A DNA stretch of 64,000 nucleotides from Deltaproteobacteria bacterium (GCA_016214985.1 JACRMM010000022.1:62001-126000); one strand, 5' to 3'; numbered from the stretch's first letter, positions 17,492 through 26,215 are shown. The notes: generated from the sequence alone by a model not told the origin. Numbers and translations are program-made.

Positions 17492-18295
17492 TCACGTCAC
17501 TTGACCTTGCGGCCACGCGTCGAGAAGGCACTCGCGGAACAGGTCATCGAGCGCCGCGGTGCCCGCCGGAGGCGGGGCTGCCTCCGGGGCCGCTCCCAGC
17601 CTGTCGATCTCTTCCTCGATGAATTGGCTCAAGGCCGGGCTGCGCGGTCCCCGGTCGAGCTCCTGGCCTGCGCGCTTGCTCTCGAGAAGCTCGCCAAGAG
17701 CCTCCCCGACTCGCTCTGGCACGCTGACTGCGCCGAGCAGGTCTAGGAACCGGACGGGCACGGCTCCGCGTCCGGCTTCGATCCACCGGCACGCGAGCAA
17801 CGGGCGCAGCACGTACAGGTACTTCTTCAGCCACACCGTCTCTCCCTGAAGGTACTCGCGGAAGTTTCCCCGCGCCATGTGCAGGTAGTGGTGAAGACAG
17901 GCCCGCGGAGAGTAGTAGCGGGGAAGAAGCTCGCGAAGCCTCGCGGCCAGCGGCCCGGCCTCGCGATACACGATGGGGCTCCCGAGCCATTCCAGGAGCG
18001 GCGGGTTCGATTTTCGAAAGAGGCGAAGCGCCTTCTGCAGATCCCATCCGGTCACGTCCAGCAGCCCTCGGAGGGGCCGCTCGACCACGTCGCGCCGGTC
18101 GTCGATCGAGAGGTACCACGCCACGGGCCGAACGTAGAGAAAGCGAACGTCGTAGTCGCTGTCCAGCGATGCGAAGCCCCAGGCGCGACTGCCCGCCTCG
18201 CAGGCATAGAGGACGCGGAGTCCTTCAGCGTTCTCTACGGCCGAGAGCTCGGCTTCGATCGTCGCAGACGAGAGAGCGGTCGCGCGCTCGGTCAC
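17492..18295 (-). CDS. RlaP/YcgL-type nucleotidyltransferase
   Basis: A 267-residue protein of the DNA-polymerase-beta-like nucleotidyltransferase superfamily, closest in pattern to the RlaP (YcgL, PF10127) family. The nucleotide-binding motif is CEAGSRAWGFASLDSDYDVRF (about 31-51), with GS and the metal-binding DxD. Conserved downstream blocks are GWDLQKALRLFRKSNPPLLEWL and YLHMARGNFREYL. RlaP proteins are associated with RNA repair ligases; none is present here, so the role may be toxin-antitoxin-like or RNA modification. The start is GTG at 18295 with GAGG upstream. It is followed by the stray R-M fragment. Confidence 0.8.
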   Translation of the reverse strand: MTERATALSSATIEAELSAVENAEGLRVLYACEAGSRAWGFASLDSDYDVRFLYVRPVAWYLSIDDRRDVVERPLRGLLDVTGWDLQKALRLFRKSNPPLLEWLGSPIVYREAGPLAARLRELLPRYYSPRACLHHYLHMARGNFREYLQGETVWLKKYLYVLRPLLACRWIEAGRGAVPVRFLDLLGAVSVPERVGEALGELLESKRAGQELDRGPRSPALSQFIEEEIDRLGAAPEAAPPPAGTAALDDLFRECLLDAWPQGQVT

Positions 18296-18414
18296 GGGAG
18301 ACCTCGCAGGATGGAGGTGGTCGGGAGTGCCCGTCTCGCCACCGGAGCAGGGCCGGCGCCGTCGCGTGTCAGAGTATCATCACGGAGTGACAGATCCTGT
18401 CAGCCGACGCCGAG

Positions 18415-18597
18415 TCACCCCCCAAGCCCGAGGTGCTTCTTGATGTGCTTGGCCAACGTATCGTCGACCTCGGCGCGGGGGGGAACGGGTTGCTTCTGGC
18501 CATTGGCGGGGTTGAGGTAGGTGTCGTGCCTTGCGCCGTGGCGGTGCAGCACACAGCCCGCCTCGGTGAGCTGCCGAATCAGCTCGCCCCGTTTCAC
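18415..18597 (-). CDS. hicA: HicA-like mRNA interferase (internal start)
   Basis: The GTG at 18597 starts KRGELIRQLTEAGCVL, the usual N-terminus of HicA, and gives a 60-residue protein. This is the family size, with a double-stranded-RNA-binding-like fold and the catalytic histidine in HGARHDTYLNP. It would overlap the expected hicB stop codon (GTGA), the normal hicBA arrangement. If the upstream frameshift is real, the toxin may be made both alone and as a HicB fusion. Confidence 0.65.
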   Translation of the reverse strand: MKRGELIRQLTEAGCVLHRHGARHDTYLNPANGQKQPVPPRAEVDDTLAKHIKKHLGLGG

Positions 18598-18798
18598 AGG
18601 GCGATTTCCTTGATTCCGTAGCCCTCGGGGGACGTCTTCCATGACCATGAGGGTGTGGGCGTCCTTGAGGTTCTCCTCGAGCTCCTCCTCGAGCTCCTCG
18701 AGAGTCTCCCCCTGGGTCATGATCGTCGGGTACTCGATGAGCTTCCCGAGCCAAGCCTTCTCGCTCTTCCAGTAGACCGTCGTCAGGGGCTTCGCCAT
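18415..18798 (-). CDS. HicB-HicA toxin-antitoxin pair joined in one frame
   Basis: The frame reads through 127 residues. Residues 1-56 match a short HicB antitoxin (partial RNase-H fold; TVYWKSEKAWLGKLIEYP, then GETLEELEE and LMVMEDVP). Residues 68-127 match a complete HicA toxin. After MEDVP the frame runs PRGLRNQGNRP into HicA. Removing one base from the run of five G at 18627-18631 (five C on the coding strand) instead gives PEGYGIKEIAL and a TGA at 18594-18596, the normal HicB ending. The fusion is therefore best explained by a one-base insertion or a sequencing error, or else by slippage at the homopolymer. Confidence 0.72.
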   Translation of the reverse strand: MAKPLTTVYWKSEKAWLGKLIEYPTIMTQGETLEELEEELEENLKDAHTLMVMEDVPRGLRNQGNRPVKRGELIRQLTEAGCVLHRHGARHDTYLNPANGQKQPVPPRAEVDDTLAKHIKKHLGLGG

Positions 18799-18873
18799 GG
18801 TGACCTCCTGGTCACTTCTGGGCTCAGAACCCTCAACCCGTTTTCGGACAACGACGACGAAGCAGGCGAAGCT

Positions 18874-19113
18874 TCACGCCACCTCCGGGAGCTCCGGCAT
18901 CGGGAGGTCTTCGTCGGCAGAGGCTGCGGCAAAGGCGATGACGGCGCGCACGTCTTGGGCAGTCAGGGTCGGGAAGTCGGCCAGGACCTCCTCCACCGTC
19001 GCCCCTTCGGCCAGGTTCGCCAACACGGTTCGCAGGGTCACACGCGTGCCGCGAATGACCGTCTCATTGCCGCAGAGGGCGGGATCTCGCACGAAGTAGT
19101 CGTCGAACTTCAT
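18874..19113 (-). CDS. DUF433 protein (orphan antitoxin-like)
   Basis: A 79-residue DUF433 protein. Family pattern: a D-P-x-x-x-x-G-x-x-x-I-R-G-T-R-V segment (DPALCGNETVIRGTRV, about 10-25), then a helix-turn-helix-like part (VEEVLADFPTLTAQDVRAVIAFAA). DUF433 proteins often pair with DUF5615 PIN-like proteins as antitoxins. Here it stands downstream of such a pair but has no toxin of its own directly after it. GGAG precedes the ATG. Confidence 0.75.
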   Translation of the reverse strand: MKFDDYFVRDPALCGNETVIRGTRVTLRTVLANLAEGATVEEVLADFPTLTAQDVRAVIAFAAASADEDLPMPELPEVA

Positions 19114-19172
19114 CGTTGCGCTCCGTTCTCACACCGGTCGGCTCAGGGCCACAGGGTGTCTATGCCCTCCTC

Positions 19173-19532
19173 CTAGGTTCCAGGCAAGGGTCGCAGACGG
19201 ATGAGGGTATCGGTCACCACGGCAAACCGGCCGGCCCATTCGTCTCGACTCTCCAGAACGGCGAGCACTCGCGCGTTGTCTTCCACCGCATGGCTTCCGG
19301 AGAGCCGAAAGAGAACCACGCCGCAGGGCGCGGGCAGCCCGGCGCGGAAGGCCAACTCCCCGAAGTCCTTGTCAAAGGTGACGAGAAGGCGGGACTCCTC
19401 TTGAGCGAGGCGGAGGACCGTTCGGTCATCGGCCCCCGGAGCCGCCTCCTTGACGGACAACACGTCGTGTCCTCGGTCTCGAAGCGCACGAATGACCGGT
19501 CCAGGGACGTTTTCGTCAGCCAGGATGCGCAT
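19173..19532 (-). CDS. DUF5615 PIN-like protein (putative toxin)
   Basis: A 119-residue PIN-like protein. The acidic positions of the fold are visible: ILADENVP at the start, DDRTVLRLAQEE in the middle, and TFDKDFGELAF. These are the residues expected to bind metal in VapC-type nucleases. It starts 11 bases after the upstream DUF433 gene, the standard antitoxin-toxin arrangement. Nuclease activity is inferred from the family. Confidence 0.78.
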   Translation of the reverse strand: MRILADENVPGPVIRALRDRGHDVLSVKEAAPGADDRTVLRLAQEESRLLVTFDKDFGELAFRAGLPAPCGVVLFRLSGSHAVEDNARVLAVLESRDEWAGRFAVVTDTLIRLRPLPGT

Positions 19533-19543
19533 GGCCGCCTCGC

Positions 19544-19780
19544 TCAGGGCGCATCGTACACCTTCTCGGACTGCACCAGCTCACTCGCGTATACGAGGCA
19601 GGCCTGGATATCTTCGTGGGTGAGGTGATCGTATTGGGCCAAGATCTCGTCTTGCGCATAGCCCCGGCCGAGAAGGTCGAGCACCATCTCCACCGAGATG
19701 CGCGTTCCCTTGATGACGGGCTTGCCCACCAGGACCTTGGGGTCTGCCGTGATTCGATCCTGCCACTCGACCGTCGCCAT
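19544..19780 (-). CDS. DUF433 antitoxin-like protein
   Basis: A 78-residue DUF433 protein with DPKVLVGKPVIKGTRISVEMVLDLL followed by a second helical segment (AQDEILAQYDHLTHEDIQACLVYA). It is the first gene of the DUF433-DUF5615 pair and probably binds its own promoter region and neutralises the DUF5615 partner. The downstream DUF433 at 18874 is a distant paralogue, sharing only the IxGTR core. Confidence 0.78.
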   Translation of the reverse strand: MATVEWQDRITADPKVLVGKPVIKGTRISVEMVLDLLGRGYAQDEILAQYDHLTHEDIQACLVYASELVQSEKVYDAP

Positions 19781-19888
19781 GGAGTTCTCCTTCTTCCCAC
19801 ACAGGAGCGATTCCCAACGGGGTTACTGTACTCCTCCCTTCGATCACGGAAAACGCCCTCGATCCTCGCGTCGCTCAGAACACTCCAT

Positions 19889-22800
19889 CTACGCGGCGCT
19901 GTATCTTCCGTCCGCGGCCTGCCGCGCCTGCCCCAACGCCGACAGCGTCTCCAAGAGGTCGGCGACCTGTGCCGTGGGGGCGCCGCGGAAGGAGCGGGCC
20001 ACCTCCTCGGCGGTCGCGGGGCCCGAAGCCTCGCGCAAGGCGGAGAGCACGGCGCGGGCCTGGTCGGCCAGGGGCTTGGGCCAAGCGAGACGTTTCACGT
20101 TTCGAGTTTCGAGTTCCGCGTTGGCAGGCTCAATGCCCAGCGAAGGCGACTCACCCGGAACCCGGAACGTGGAACCCGGAACCTGATACTCGGGCCGAAG
20201 CCAGCGCACGAGGCCCCGCTTCTCTTCGGCGGCTCGCTCCGCGTTGAGGGCCACGAGACGCGCCAGGAGGTCCTCGTCGGCGAGGCTGGCCGCTCCTGCG
20301 CCGTCCTTGGCGCCCGCGGCACTCCCCCCCTCCTGGGGGTCGCCGGGCCAGCCGTACGCCGCGGACACGGCCGCGTCGAGGTCGTCGTGGAGCTGGCGGA
20401 GCACCGAGACGAGCCCCTGGTCGTGGACCTCTCGCTCGGCCGGGTTCAGGGGCTCGCCTGCTCGCAGCTTGGCCAGCACGTTGTACGTCTTGGTCAGGGT
20501 CAGGGTCGGGTGCGCCCGGAGTTGACGCCAGCGGTGGGCGTCGAGCCTCTCGGCCACGTCTCGGACGCGGACCCGCTGCTCCTCACTGCCTGCGGGAAAT
20601 GGGAAGGGGAGGAAGCAGGTCGTGTTGGTCCAGGTCGGGTCATTGCCCACGCCGAGCCTGCCCCCAGCGGCCAGTGCCCAGACTTGGTGGGCCCGAGACG
20701 AGAGGACCCCGAGCAACAGAGCGTCGTCCGAGGCAACAGCAAGAACTCGTCGGTCGGGCAGAATGTCCGCCGGGAGAAACTGGAAGAGCCTATGTTTCGC
20801 CGTCTCCGACGTTGCTATGTATCTCGGCAGATTAGCCACGGCAGCCCGGAGCTTTGGCGCGTTCTCACCGAACAGCCACCAATTCTTGCGTCGACTGTCT
20901 CTCTTGTTCTGGTCCCTCTCTGGCTTCACACGGACAAGAACGTGTTGGTACAGGTCTGGGTAGTCTCGGGACGCCTCGTTCTCGGAAAGGCCGAAAAAGT
21001 CGATCACCCATGTCGGCTCCGGCCGCTGGACGATGTCCTTCCCCGTGACGAACCGCCGCACCACTGCCGGGAGGCTGCCTTCGTCGAGTCCGAGAGGGCG
21101 CAGGTCGGACGCCCCAAGCCGAAAACCGAGTCCGAGGGGTATGACACCCTGAAAGGACTGGTCTTCGTTGGCTCGGAGCGGGACGGCGGAGACGACGCCC
21201 GCGCCGACGCGGAGGTCTCCTTGGATGGTCCCGGCTGTCGTGACCAGGACGACGTCGACAGCGTCCGACGGCCCTGGCCTCTCTTCAGCGACTCGACACA
21301 GCACGCCGGGGTGTTGCCCGGCCTGTCCGACCGTCAGTGCCACCCGCACGTCCGCGCCGTCCGCGGACTCCACCCACGGGTGGTCGGGCACCGCGAACAC
21401 CAGCGACAGGGGCGGTTCGGCGTCCAGTTGGACCTGGACGACCTTCCGGTTGAAGCTCTGGGTCAGGCTATTGGTCGTGACAAACCCGAACCGCCGGGCC
21501 CTCCCGGCGCGCACGCGCTCGGCCGCCTCATGCCACCAGTACATCACGAGGTCCACGGTGTCGGGCACGTCCGCGTGGGCCGCGCGCAAGGCCTGCACAT
21601 ACCCATCGCCCAGCGCCTGGCGCATTCTCTTGTTGCCAATGTATGGCGGGTTCCCCACGATGAAATCGGCCTCGGGCCAAGGGGCCATGCGCGGGTTCGT
21701 GTACCGGAGCACCGGCATGCGGGCCGCCTCGTCAGGGACCGGCTCACCGGTCACCGGGTGGGGCTTCGTCGTCACTCCGTCCCAGCGGGTCAGGGGCTTG
21801 TCCTCTGCGTCCAGTACCGGCTCGCTGCCGTCCCAGTCCAGCACGGCGTCGCGGCACTCGATGTTGCGGAACGGGCGGAGCACGGGCTCGGGGGGCAGCA
21901 CCTTCCCCCTTGTGCGGAAGTGCCACTGCAGGTACCCGATCCACAGCACCACGTCGGCGATGGCCGCGGCGCGCGGGTTGACCTCGATCCCGAGGAACTG
22001 GTGGGGGTCCACGGTGACGCCTTCGAGTTCGAGGAGGGTCTGGCCCTCGCCGAGCTGGTGCAGGGCGGTCAAGACCTCGCCCTCCAGGCGCTTCATGTGC
22101 TCCAGCGTGACGTACAGGAAGTTCGCCGAGCCGCACGCCGGGTCCAGCACGCGCACCTCGCACAGGCGCCGGTGGAACGCCCGGACCTCGTCGCGGGCCC
22201 TGTCCAGCCGGCCCTGGCTCGCCAGGGTGTACGCCGCCGCCTGCACCGCGGCCCACTCCTCCCGGAGGGGATCGATCACGGTGGGGAACACGAGGCGCTC
22301 GACGTGGTCCGGGGCGTAAAGTGGGCGCCGAGGGCGTGGCGCTCCCGGGGGTCCAGGGCGCGCTCCAGGAGGACGCCGAAGATGGCGGGCTCGACGCTCC
22401 GCCAGTCGGCCCGCGACGCCTCCCGCAGGAGGTCGACCTGCTCGCGGGTCAGGGGCGGGACCGTGCGCTCGGCGAACAGGGCGCCGTTGATCCGCAGCAC
22501 CTTCGCCCGCAGGACCGGCGAGAAGCCGCCGGTCTTCATGGTGTCCCACAGGTCCGCGAGGAGGAGCGCCAGGACGTCGGGCCGCTCCCGCTCCTCATCC
22601 AGCAGCCGGGTCAGGCAGCCGGCGGGCAGGAGCCCGACATCCTCGGCGAACATGGTAAACAGGCACCTCATCAGGAACCCAGCCACGTTCTGCGGGTCCC
22701 AACTCGGATGAGCGGCCGCCTCCAGGGAGCGGGCCAGGTGGGCCAGGTGGGACGCCACCTCGCGCGTCACCTCGGCGGAGGCCCGAGTGGGGTCGAGCGA

Positions 22801-23394
22801 CAGGGGGTCCAGCCACACGGCCCGCAACCGCTCCCTCACGTCCTCCCGGGCCAGGTCGGCGAGGCGAACGCAGTTGCCGAGCGAGTCCGGGAACGGGACG
22901 TACGCCCCGCCCGTACGGGAGAACTCGGAGAAGAGCTCGATCGTGTGCCCCACGTCGACGACGACCACGAACGGGGGCCGTCCCTCGCCGGCCGGCAGCG
23001 CCCGGGCGTACTGCTCCGCCTGGCCCCGGGCCCGGACCATGGCGTCGTCCCAGCCCTTGGTGTTGCGGGTCGCCGTGCCCTTCTTTGTGGCCTTGGCCGG
23101 GGTCAGTGCGAGGGCCGGCTTCTCGGGCCTCTCCGTTCCCTGCTTTGCCTCCAGCACGAACGAGCCGCGGCGGTAGAGGTCGATGCGGCCCGCGCTCGTC
23201 GTGCCGTCGCCGTGCCGGAACGTCACGGCCTTCTCGTAGACGTAAGCGTTCCGGGCGTCATCGGGGACCGACGGGTCGGGCCGGGGCACTTGGAGTACGT
23301 CGCACAGCTCGGCCAGGAAGAGCTGGTAGTTGGCCCGTTCGGCCCCTCCCGAGGCCTTCCACTTGCCGATGAACCCCAATATGTCCGCGGCCAT
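19889..23394 (-). pseudogene. MmeI-like type IIL/IIG restriction-methylation gene, frameshifted
   Basis: Two overlapping frames together make one protein of about 1,168 residues. The first part (23394 to about 22316, 360 residues) has a PD-(D/E)XK nuclease site (Asp72, then Glu82-Ala-Lys84 in LEAKQG) and the MmeI helical spacer, ending GAHFTPR. The second part continues [18 protein letters not shown], then methylase motif I (DPACGSANFLY, Ala where Gly is usual) and motif IV (GNPPYIGN), a target-recognition region and the MmeI C-terminus (WLRPEYQ, WPKPLADQ). One missing base near 22305-22314 (CCCCGGAC where CCCCGGGAC would restore frame) separates them. Near the C-terminus, 20089-20190 is an in-frame repeat insertion. 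The enzyme would be a combined nuclease and adenine methylase; as read it is broken. Confidence 0.8.
20089..20190. repeat. intergenic-type repeat inside the R-M reading frame
   Basis: The stretch contains CGTTTCACG, TTTCGAGTTTCGAGTTCCG, and further on GGAACCCGGAACGTGGAACC and CGGAACCTGA. These are low-complexity words normally seen between genes. They encode VPGSTFRVPGES and ELETRNVKRL, replacing the unrelated linker seen in the paralogous C-terminus at 17070. Confidence 0.6.
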
Positions 23395-23490
23395 GGTCCC
23401 CCTGCGTTCTCACTCGGCTCGGCTTCGCCGACGCATCGTACGGCCCGGTCTTCCAAGGTGTCAACCGGAGCGCCACCTGCCTTCACGGGA

Positions 23491-23520
23491 CCTGTTGACA
23501 GCCCCCCGGCCCGTGGGGTA
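23491..23520 (+). promoter_or_regulatory. promoter upstream of the Moco-like leader
   Basis: TTGACA lies near 23495 and is followed after about 18 bases by TAGGTT. Transcription would begin about 10 bases before the structured leader that precedes the porin-tupABC genes. Confidence 0.5.
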
Positions 23521-23529
23521 GGTTTCCGC

Positions 23530-23640
23530 CCGTCTCCGAGCGAAGCGACCTACCGGCCCCCAGAGCCCACGGTCGCCCGCCGACGGGTCACGGTGGAAAC
23601 GCCGCGGCCTCCCGCGCTTGGAAAGGAGACACGGAAGGCC
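23530..23640 (+). ncRNA. Moco/Tuco-type riboswitch candidate
   Basis: The leader has pairing expected for the Moco RNA motif. GTCTCC (23532-23537) pairs with GGAGAC (23625-23630) to close the structure. GCGACC (23545-23550) pairs with GGTCGC (23571-23576). CGGTGGAAACGCCG (23591-23604) is a small hairpin. The conserved-looking single strands CTCCGAGC, GGCCTCCCG and GGAAAGGAGACACGGAAGG agree with my memory of the Moco motif consensus. The genes downstream import tungstate, which fits the tungsten-cofactor (Tuco) variant. It was not tested with a covariance model. Confidence 0.72.
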
Positions 23641-23657
23641 CCTTGATGTCCCTCAAG

Positions 23658-23686
23658 GCCCTCCCCTGCGCGGGGAGGGCCTTTTT
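23658..23686 (+). terminator. intrinsic terminator, probable expression platform
   Basis: GGCCCTCCCC (23658-23667) pairs with GGGGAGGGCC (23672-23681), followed by TTTTT. It lies between the candidate riboswitch and the porin gene. An alternative hairpin, CTTGA (23642-23646) with TCAAG (23653-23657), borders its left arm and could compete. Confidence 0.8.
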
Positions 23687-23792
23687 GCGGTTTGCGGCTC
23701 AGATGGTTTCTCGCGAAGGCGTAATGGAGGGCCCGACTGTGAAACCTGCGCGGGTTGCGCGCGGACCCGCCCATTCGAGAGGAGGAGAGCGC

Positions 23793-24992
23793 ATGAAGAC
23801 GTTGTGGACTCTTGCTGCACTCGCCGGCGCGTTGGCGGCGGCCGCCCCAGGCAACGCCGCGGTCGACGTGTTGGACCGCTTGGTGGAGAAGGGGATCCTC
23901 ACCCAGGCCGAACGCGACGAACTGAAAAAAGAGGAGCCAAAAGTCACGCTCGGGTACAAGAACAACTTCTTCCTGACCAGCCCTGACAACAAGTTCCGGC
24001 TCGACATCTACGGCTACGGCCAGGTCCGCTACACGTTCACTGGAAAAGAAGATGGCGACAACACCGACAACTTTGGCGTGCAGCGGCTGCGCCTTGGATT
24101 TCGGGGTCACGCCTTTACCGAGAAGCTGAAGTACGGGGTTCTCCTTAACGTCTACCCTGGCGAGAACACGAGTACCAACAAGGACGTCAACCTTTTCGAC
24201 TTCTTCGTGGACTACACGCCGTGGAACGAGCTCGGGGTCAAGGTCGGGCAGTTCAAGGTGCCTTACAGCACGTCCTGGAACCTCTCTGCGTCCGGCCTCC
24301 AGTTCGTGGAACGGTCCAGCGTGGACAGCAACTTCCGCCTCGACCGCGACACCGGCGTCGACGTCCACGGTAACCTCCTCGGGACTCTTCTGTCGTACGA
24401 CGTCGGGATGTTCAACGGAGAGGGATGGAACAAGACCAACGCCGCCGATACGAAACACCTCTACGTGGCCCGCGTCTCGTCCGAACCGTTCGGGAAGTAT
24501 CCCTTCCACGAGTCGGACAATGAGCTCTCGAAGTCCTTTCTCGCCCACCTCTCGGCGGCGGCTGCCTACAACGACGACCTCAAGACCCACTCGATCAAGA
24601 ACCTGAATGACCGCCTGACGACGCTCGGGCAGAGCGACGTCAAGAGTTTCAACGGTTTTGTCGGCATGAAGTTTCGGGGTGCCTCGGTGCAGGCTGAGGG
24701 ATATCACCGCGTCATCGCGAGCCAGGAGAAGGGGAAGGAGACGGCCCGGGGCGGATACGTCCAGGCCGGCTACTTCGTCTACCGCGACGTCGTGGAGGCG
24801 GCGGCGCGTTGTGAGTACTGCGACCCCAACCGCGAGGTCGCCGACGACCTGAAGCAGGAGTACGGAGGCGGGCTGAACTGGTTCTTCGCGGGTCACCGCA
24901 ACAAGCTGCAGACCGACCTCTTCCGCGTGCAGGACCAGAAAACCGGTCTGACGGACAGACGACTGCGCCTTCAGTACGAGCTGCAGTTCTAG
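23793..24992 (+). CDS. outer-membrane porin, OprO/OprP-like
   Basis: A 399-residue beta-barrel porin. The signal peptide is MKTLWTLAALAGALAAAAPGNA. A short coiled segment (VDVLDRLVEKGILTQAERDELKKEE) is typical of this porin group, and alternating aromatic/hydrophobic strands follow (RLDIYGYGQVRYTF, VQRLRLGFRGHAF, DFFVDYTPWNELGVKVGQFKVPY). The chain ends in Phe, as outer-membrane barrels do. It resembles the phosphate-selective porin O/P family (PF07396), but the tungstate transporter behind it suggests passage of tungstate or molybdate oxyanions. GAGGAGAG precedes the ATG. CEYC is an unusual cysteine pair for a barrel. Confidence 0.82.
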   Translation: MKTLWTLAALAGALAAAAPGNAAVDVLDRLVEKGILTQAERDELKKEEPKVTLGYKNNFFLTSPDNKFRLDIYGYGQVRYTFTGKEDGDNTDNFGVQRLRLGFRGHAFTEKLKYGVLLNVYPGENTSTNKDVNLFDFFVDYTPWNELGVKVGQFKVPYSTSWNLSASGLQFVERSSVDSNFRLDRDTGVDVHGNLLGTLLSYDVGMFNGEGWNKTNAADTKHLYVARVSSEPFGKYPFHESDNELSKSFLAHLSAAAAYNDDLKTHSIKNLNDRLTTLGQSDVKSFNGFVGMKFRGASVQAEGYHRVIASQEKGKETARGGYVQAGYFVYRDVVEAAARCEYCDPNREVADDLKQEYGGGLNWFFAGHRNKLQTDLFRVQDQKTGLTDRRLRLQYELQF

Positions 24993-25005
24993 ATTGGAGG
25001 ACGCA

Positions 25006-25080
25006 GTGGACGACTTCTTGTGTCCCCGTTGCGGCGTGCCGGAGCGCCCTGCAAACTCGCCAACTCGGACGATTGGATGA
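25006..25080 (+). CDS. tiny zinc-ribbon-like ORF (24 aa)
   Basis: GTG at 25006, with GGAGG six bases upstream, opens a 24-residue frame (DDFLCPRCGVPERPANS in the middle) ending in TGA at 25078. A single CPRCG knuckle is present. It may be a real small protein, a truncated zinc-ribbon gene, or chance in the porin-tupA gap. Confidence 0.3.
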   Translation: MDDFLCPRCGVPERPANSPTRTIG

Positions 25081-25131
25081 AGGCCCATGGCCGTTGAGCC
25101 CTGCGGTCTCCCTGCGAAAAGGAGTGCGCGC

Positions 25132-25986
25132 ATGAAAACGAAACTGCTGGTCCTTCCGCTTCTCGGCGCGGTGTTGGCCCTGTCGGCTGCGCCGGGTTCC
25201 CCGGCTCAGGCGGCGGAGAAGAACCTCATTCTGGCAACAACCACGAGCACCCAGGACTCGGGCCTCCTCGACACGCTGAACCCGCTCTTCGAGAAGAAGA
25301 CGGGGTATTTCGTAAAGACCATCGCCGTCGGCAGCGGCCAGGCCATGGCCATGGGTCAGAAGGGCGAGGCCGACGTGCTCCTCGTCCACTCCCCGGCGGC
25401 GGAAGTGAAGTTCATGGCCGAGGGCTTCGGGGTGGATCGCCGCCTGGTGATGCACAATGATTTCGTGGTCGTGGCCCCGGCCTCGGACCCGGCTAGGATC
25501 AAGGGGACAAAGACCGCTGCCGAGGCGCTGAAGAAGATCGCGGACGCCGGCGCCCTGTTCCTCTCGCGGGGGGACAACTCCGGAACCCACGCAAAGGAGA
25601 AGGGGCTCTGGAAAGATGCAGGCTTGAACCCCGAGGGGCAGAAGTGGTACCAGCAGACAGGGCTGGGGATGGGCCAGACCCTGTCGGTGGCATCCGAGAA
25701 GCTGGGGTACACCCTGGCAGACCGGGGCACCTACCTGGCGATGAAGAAGGTGCTGGGCCTCGACATCCTCTTGGAGGGGGAGAAGAGCCTGCTGAACGTC
25801 TACCACGTCATCGCGGTGAACCCGGCGAAGTGGCCGAAGGTGAACGCCGACGGTGCCAAGGCGTTCGAGGACTTCATGGTCTCGGCCGAGACGCAGGCGG
25901 TGATCAAGACGTTCGGCGTGGAGAAGTTCGGCGCTCCGCTGTTCTTCCCTGATGCGGGCAAGAAGGACGAGGATCTGGGGAAATAG
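25132..25986 (+). CDS. tupA: tungstate-binding periplasmic protein TupA
   Basis: A 284-residue solute-binding protein of the PBP-like superfamily. The signal peptide ends near AQA-AEKN. The mature start LILATTTSTQDSGLLD is the TupA signature, followed by GSGQAMAMGQKGEADVLLVHSP and later SRGDNSGTHAKE, whose Ser/Thr/Arg residues bind the oxyanion. TupA proteins bind tungstate far more tightly than molybdate (family knowledge). The start at 25132 was chosen for AAGGAG eight bases upstream; an ATG at 25087 is in frame but weak. It lies between the porin and tupB. Confidence 0.9.
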   Translation: MKTKLLVLPLLGAVLALSAAPGSPAQAAEKNLILATTTSTQDSGLLDTLNPLFEKKTGYFVKTIAVGSGQAMAMGQKGEADVLLVHSPAAEVKFMAEGFGVDRRLVMHNDFVVVAPASDPARIKGTKTAAEALKKIADAGALFLSRGDNSGTHAKEKGLWKDAGLNPEGQKWYQQTGLGMGQTLSVASEKLGYTLADRGTYLAMKKVLGLDILLEGEKSLLNVYHVIAVNPAKWPKVNADGAKAFEDFMVSAETQAVIKTFGVEKFGAPLFFPDAGKKDEDLGK

Positions 25987-26215
25987 AGGGGGCGAGCGGC
26001 CGCCGGGGCTTCCCTGCGGCGCCGCGGGATTCCTGAGGGTCTCGAGGGTCCGTCACGGACGAAGGGGGCACCGAGCGGCGTCATCGCCTCGAGCGGTCGT
26101 GCAACGGCTGCCCTCGGCTGGCGTCCGCTCGGTCGAGTGAAGTGGAGGGGCCGAGGATCCGGGGGGCGAGCGGCCGCCGAGGAGCCCTCCGGGGTGCGCC
26201 AGGGACCGGAACGAA

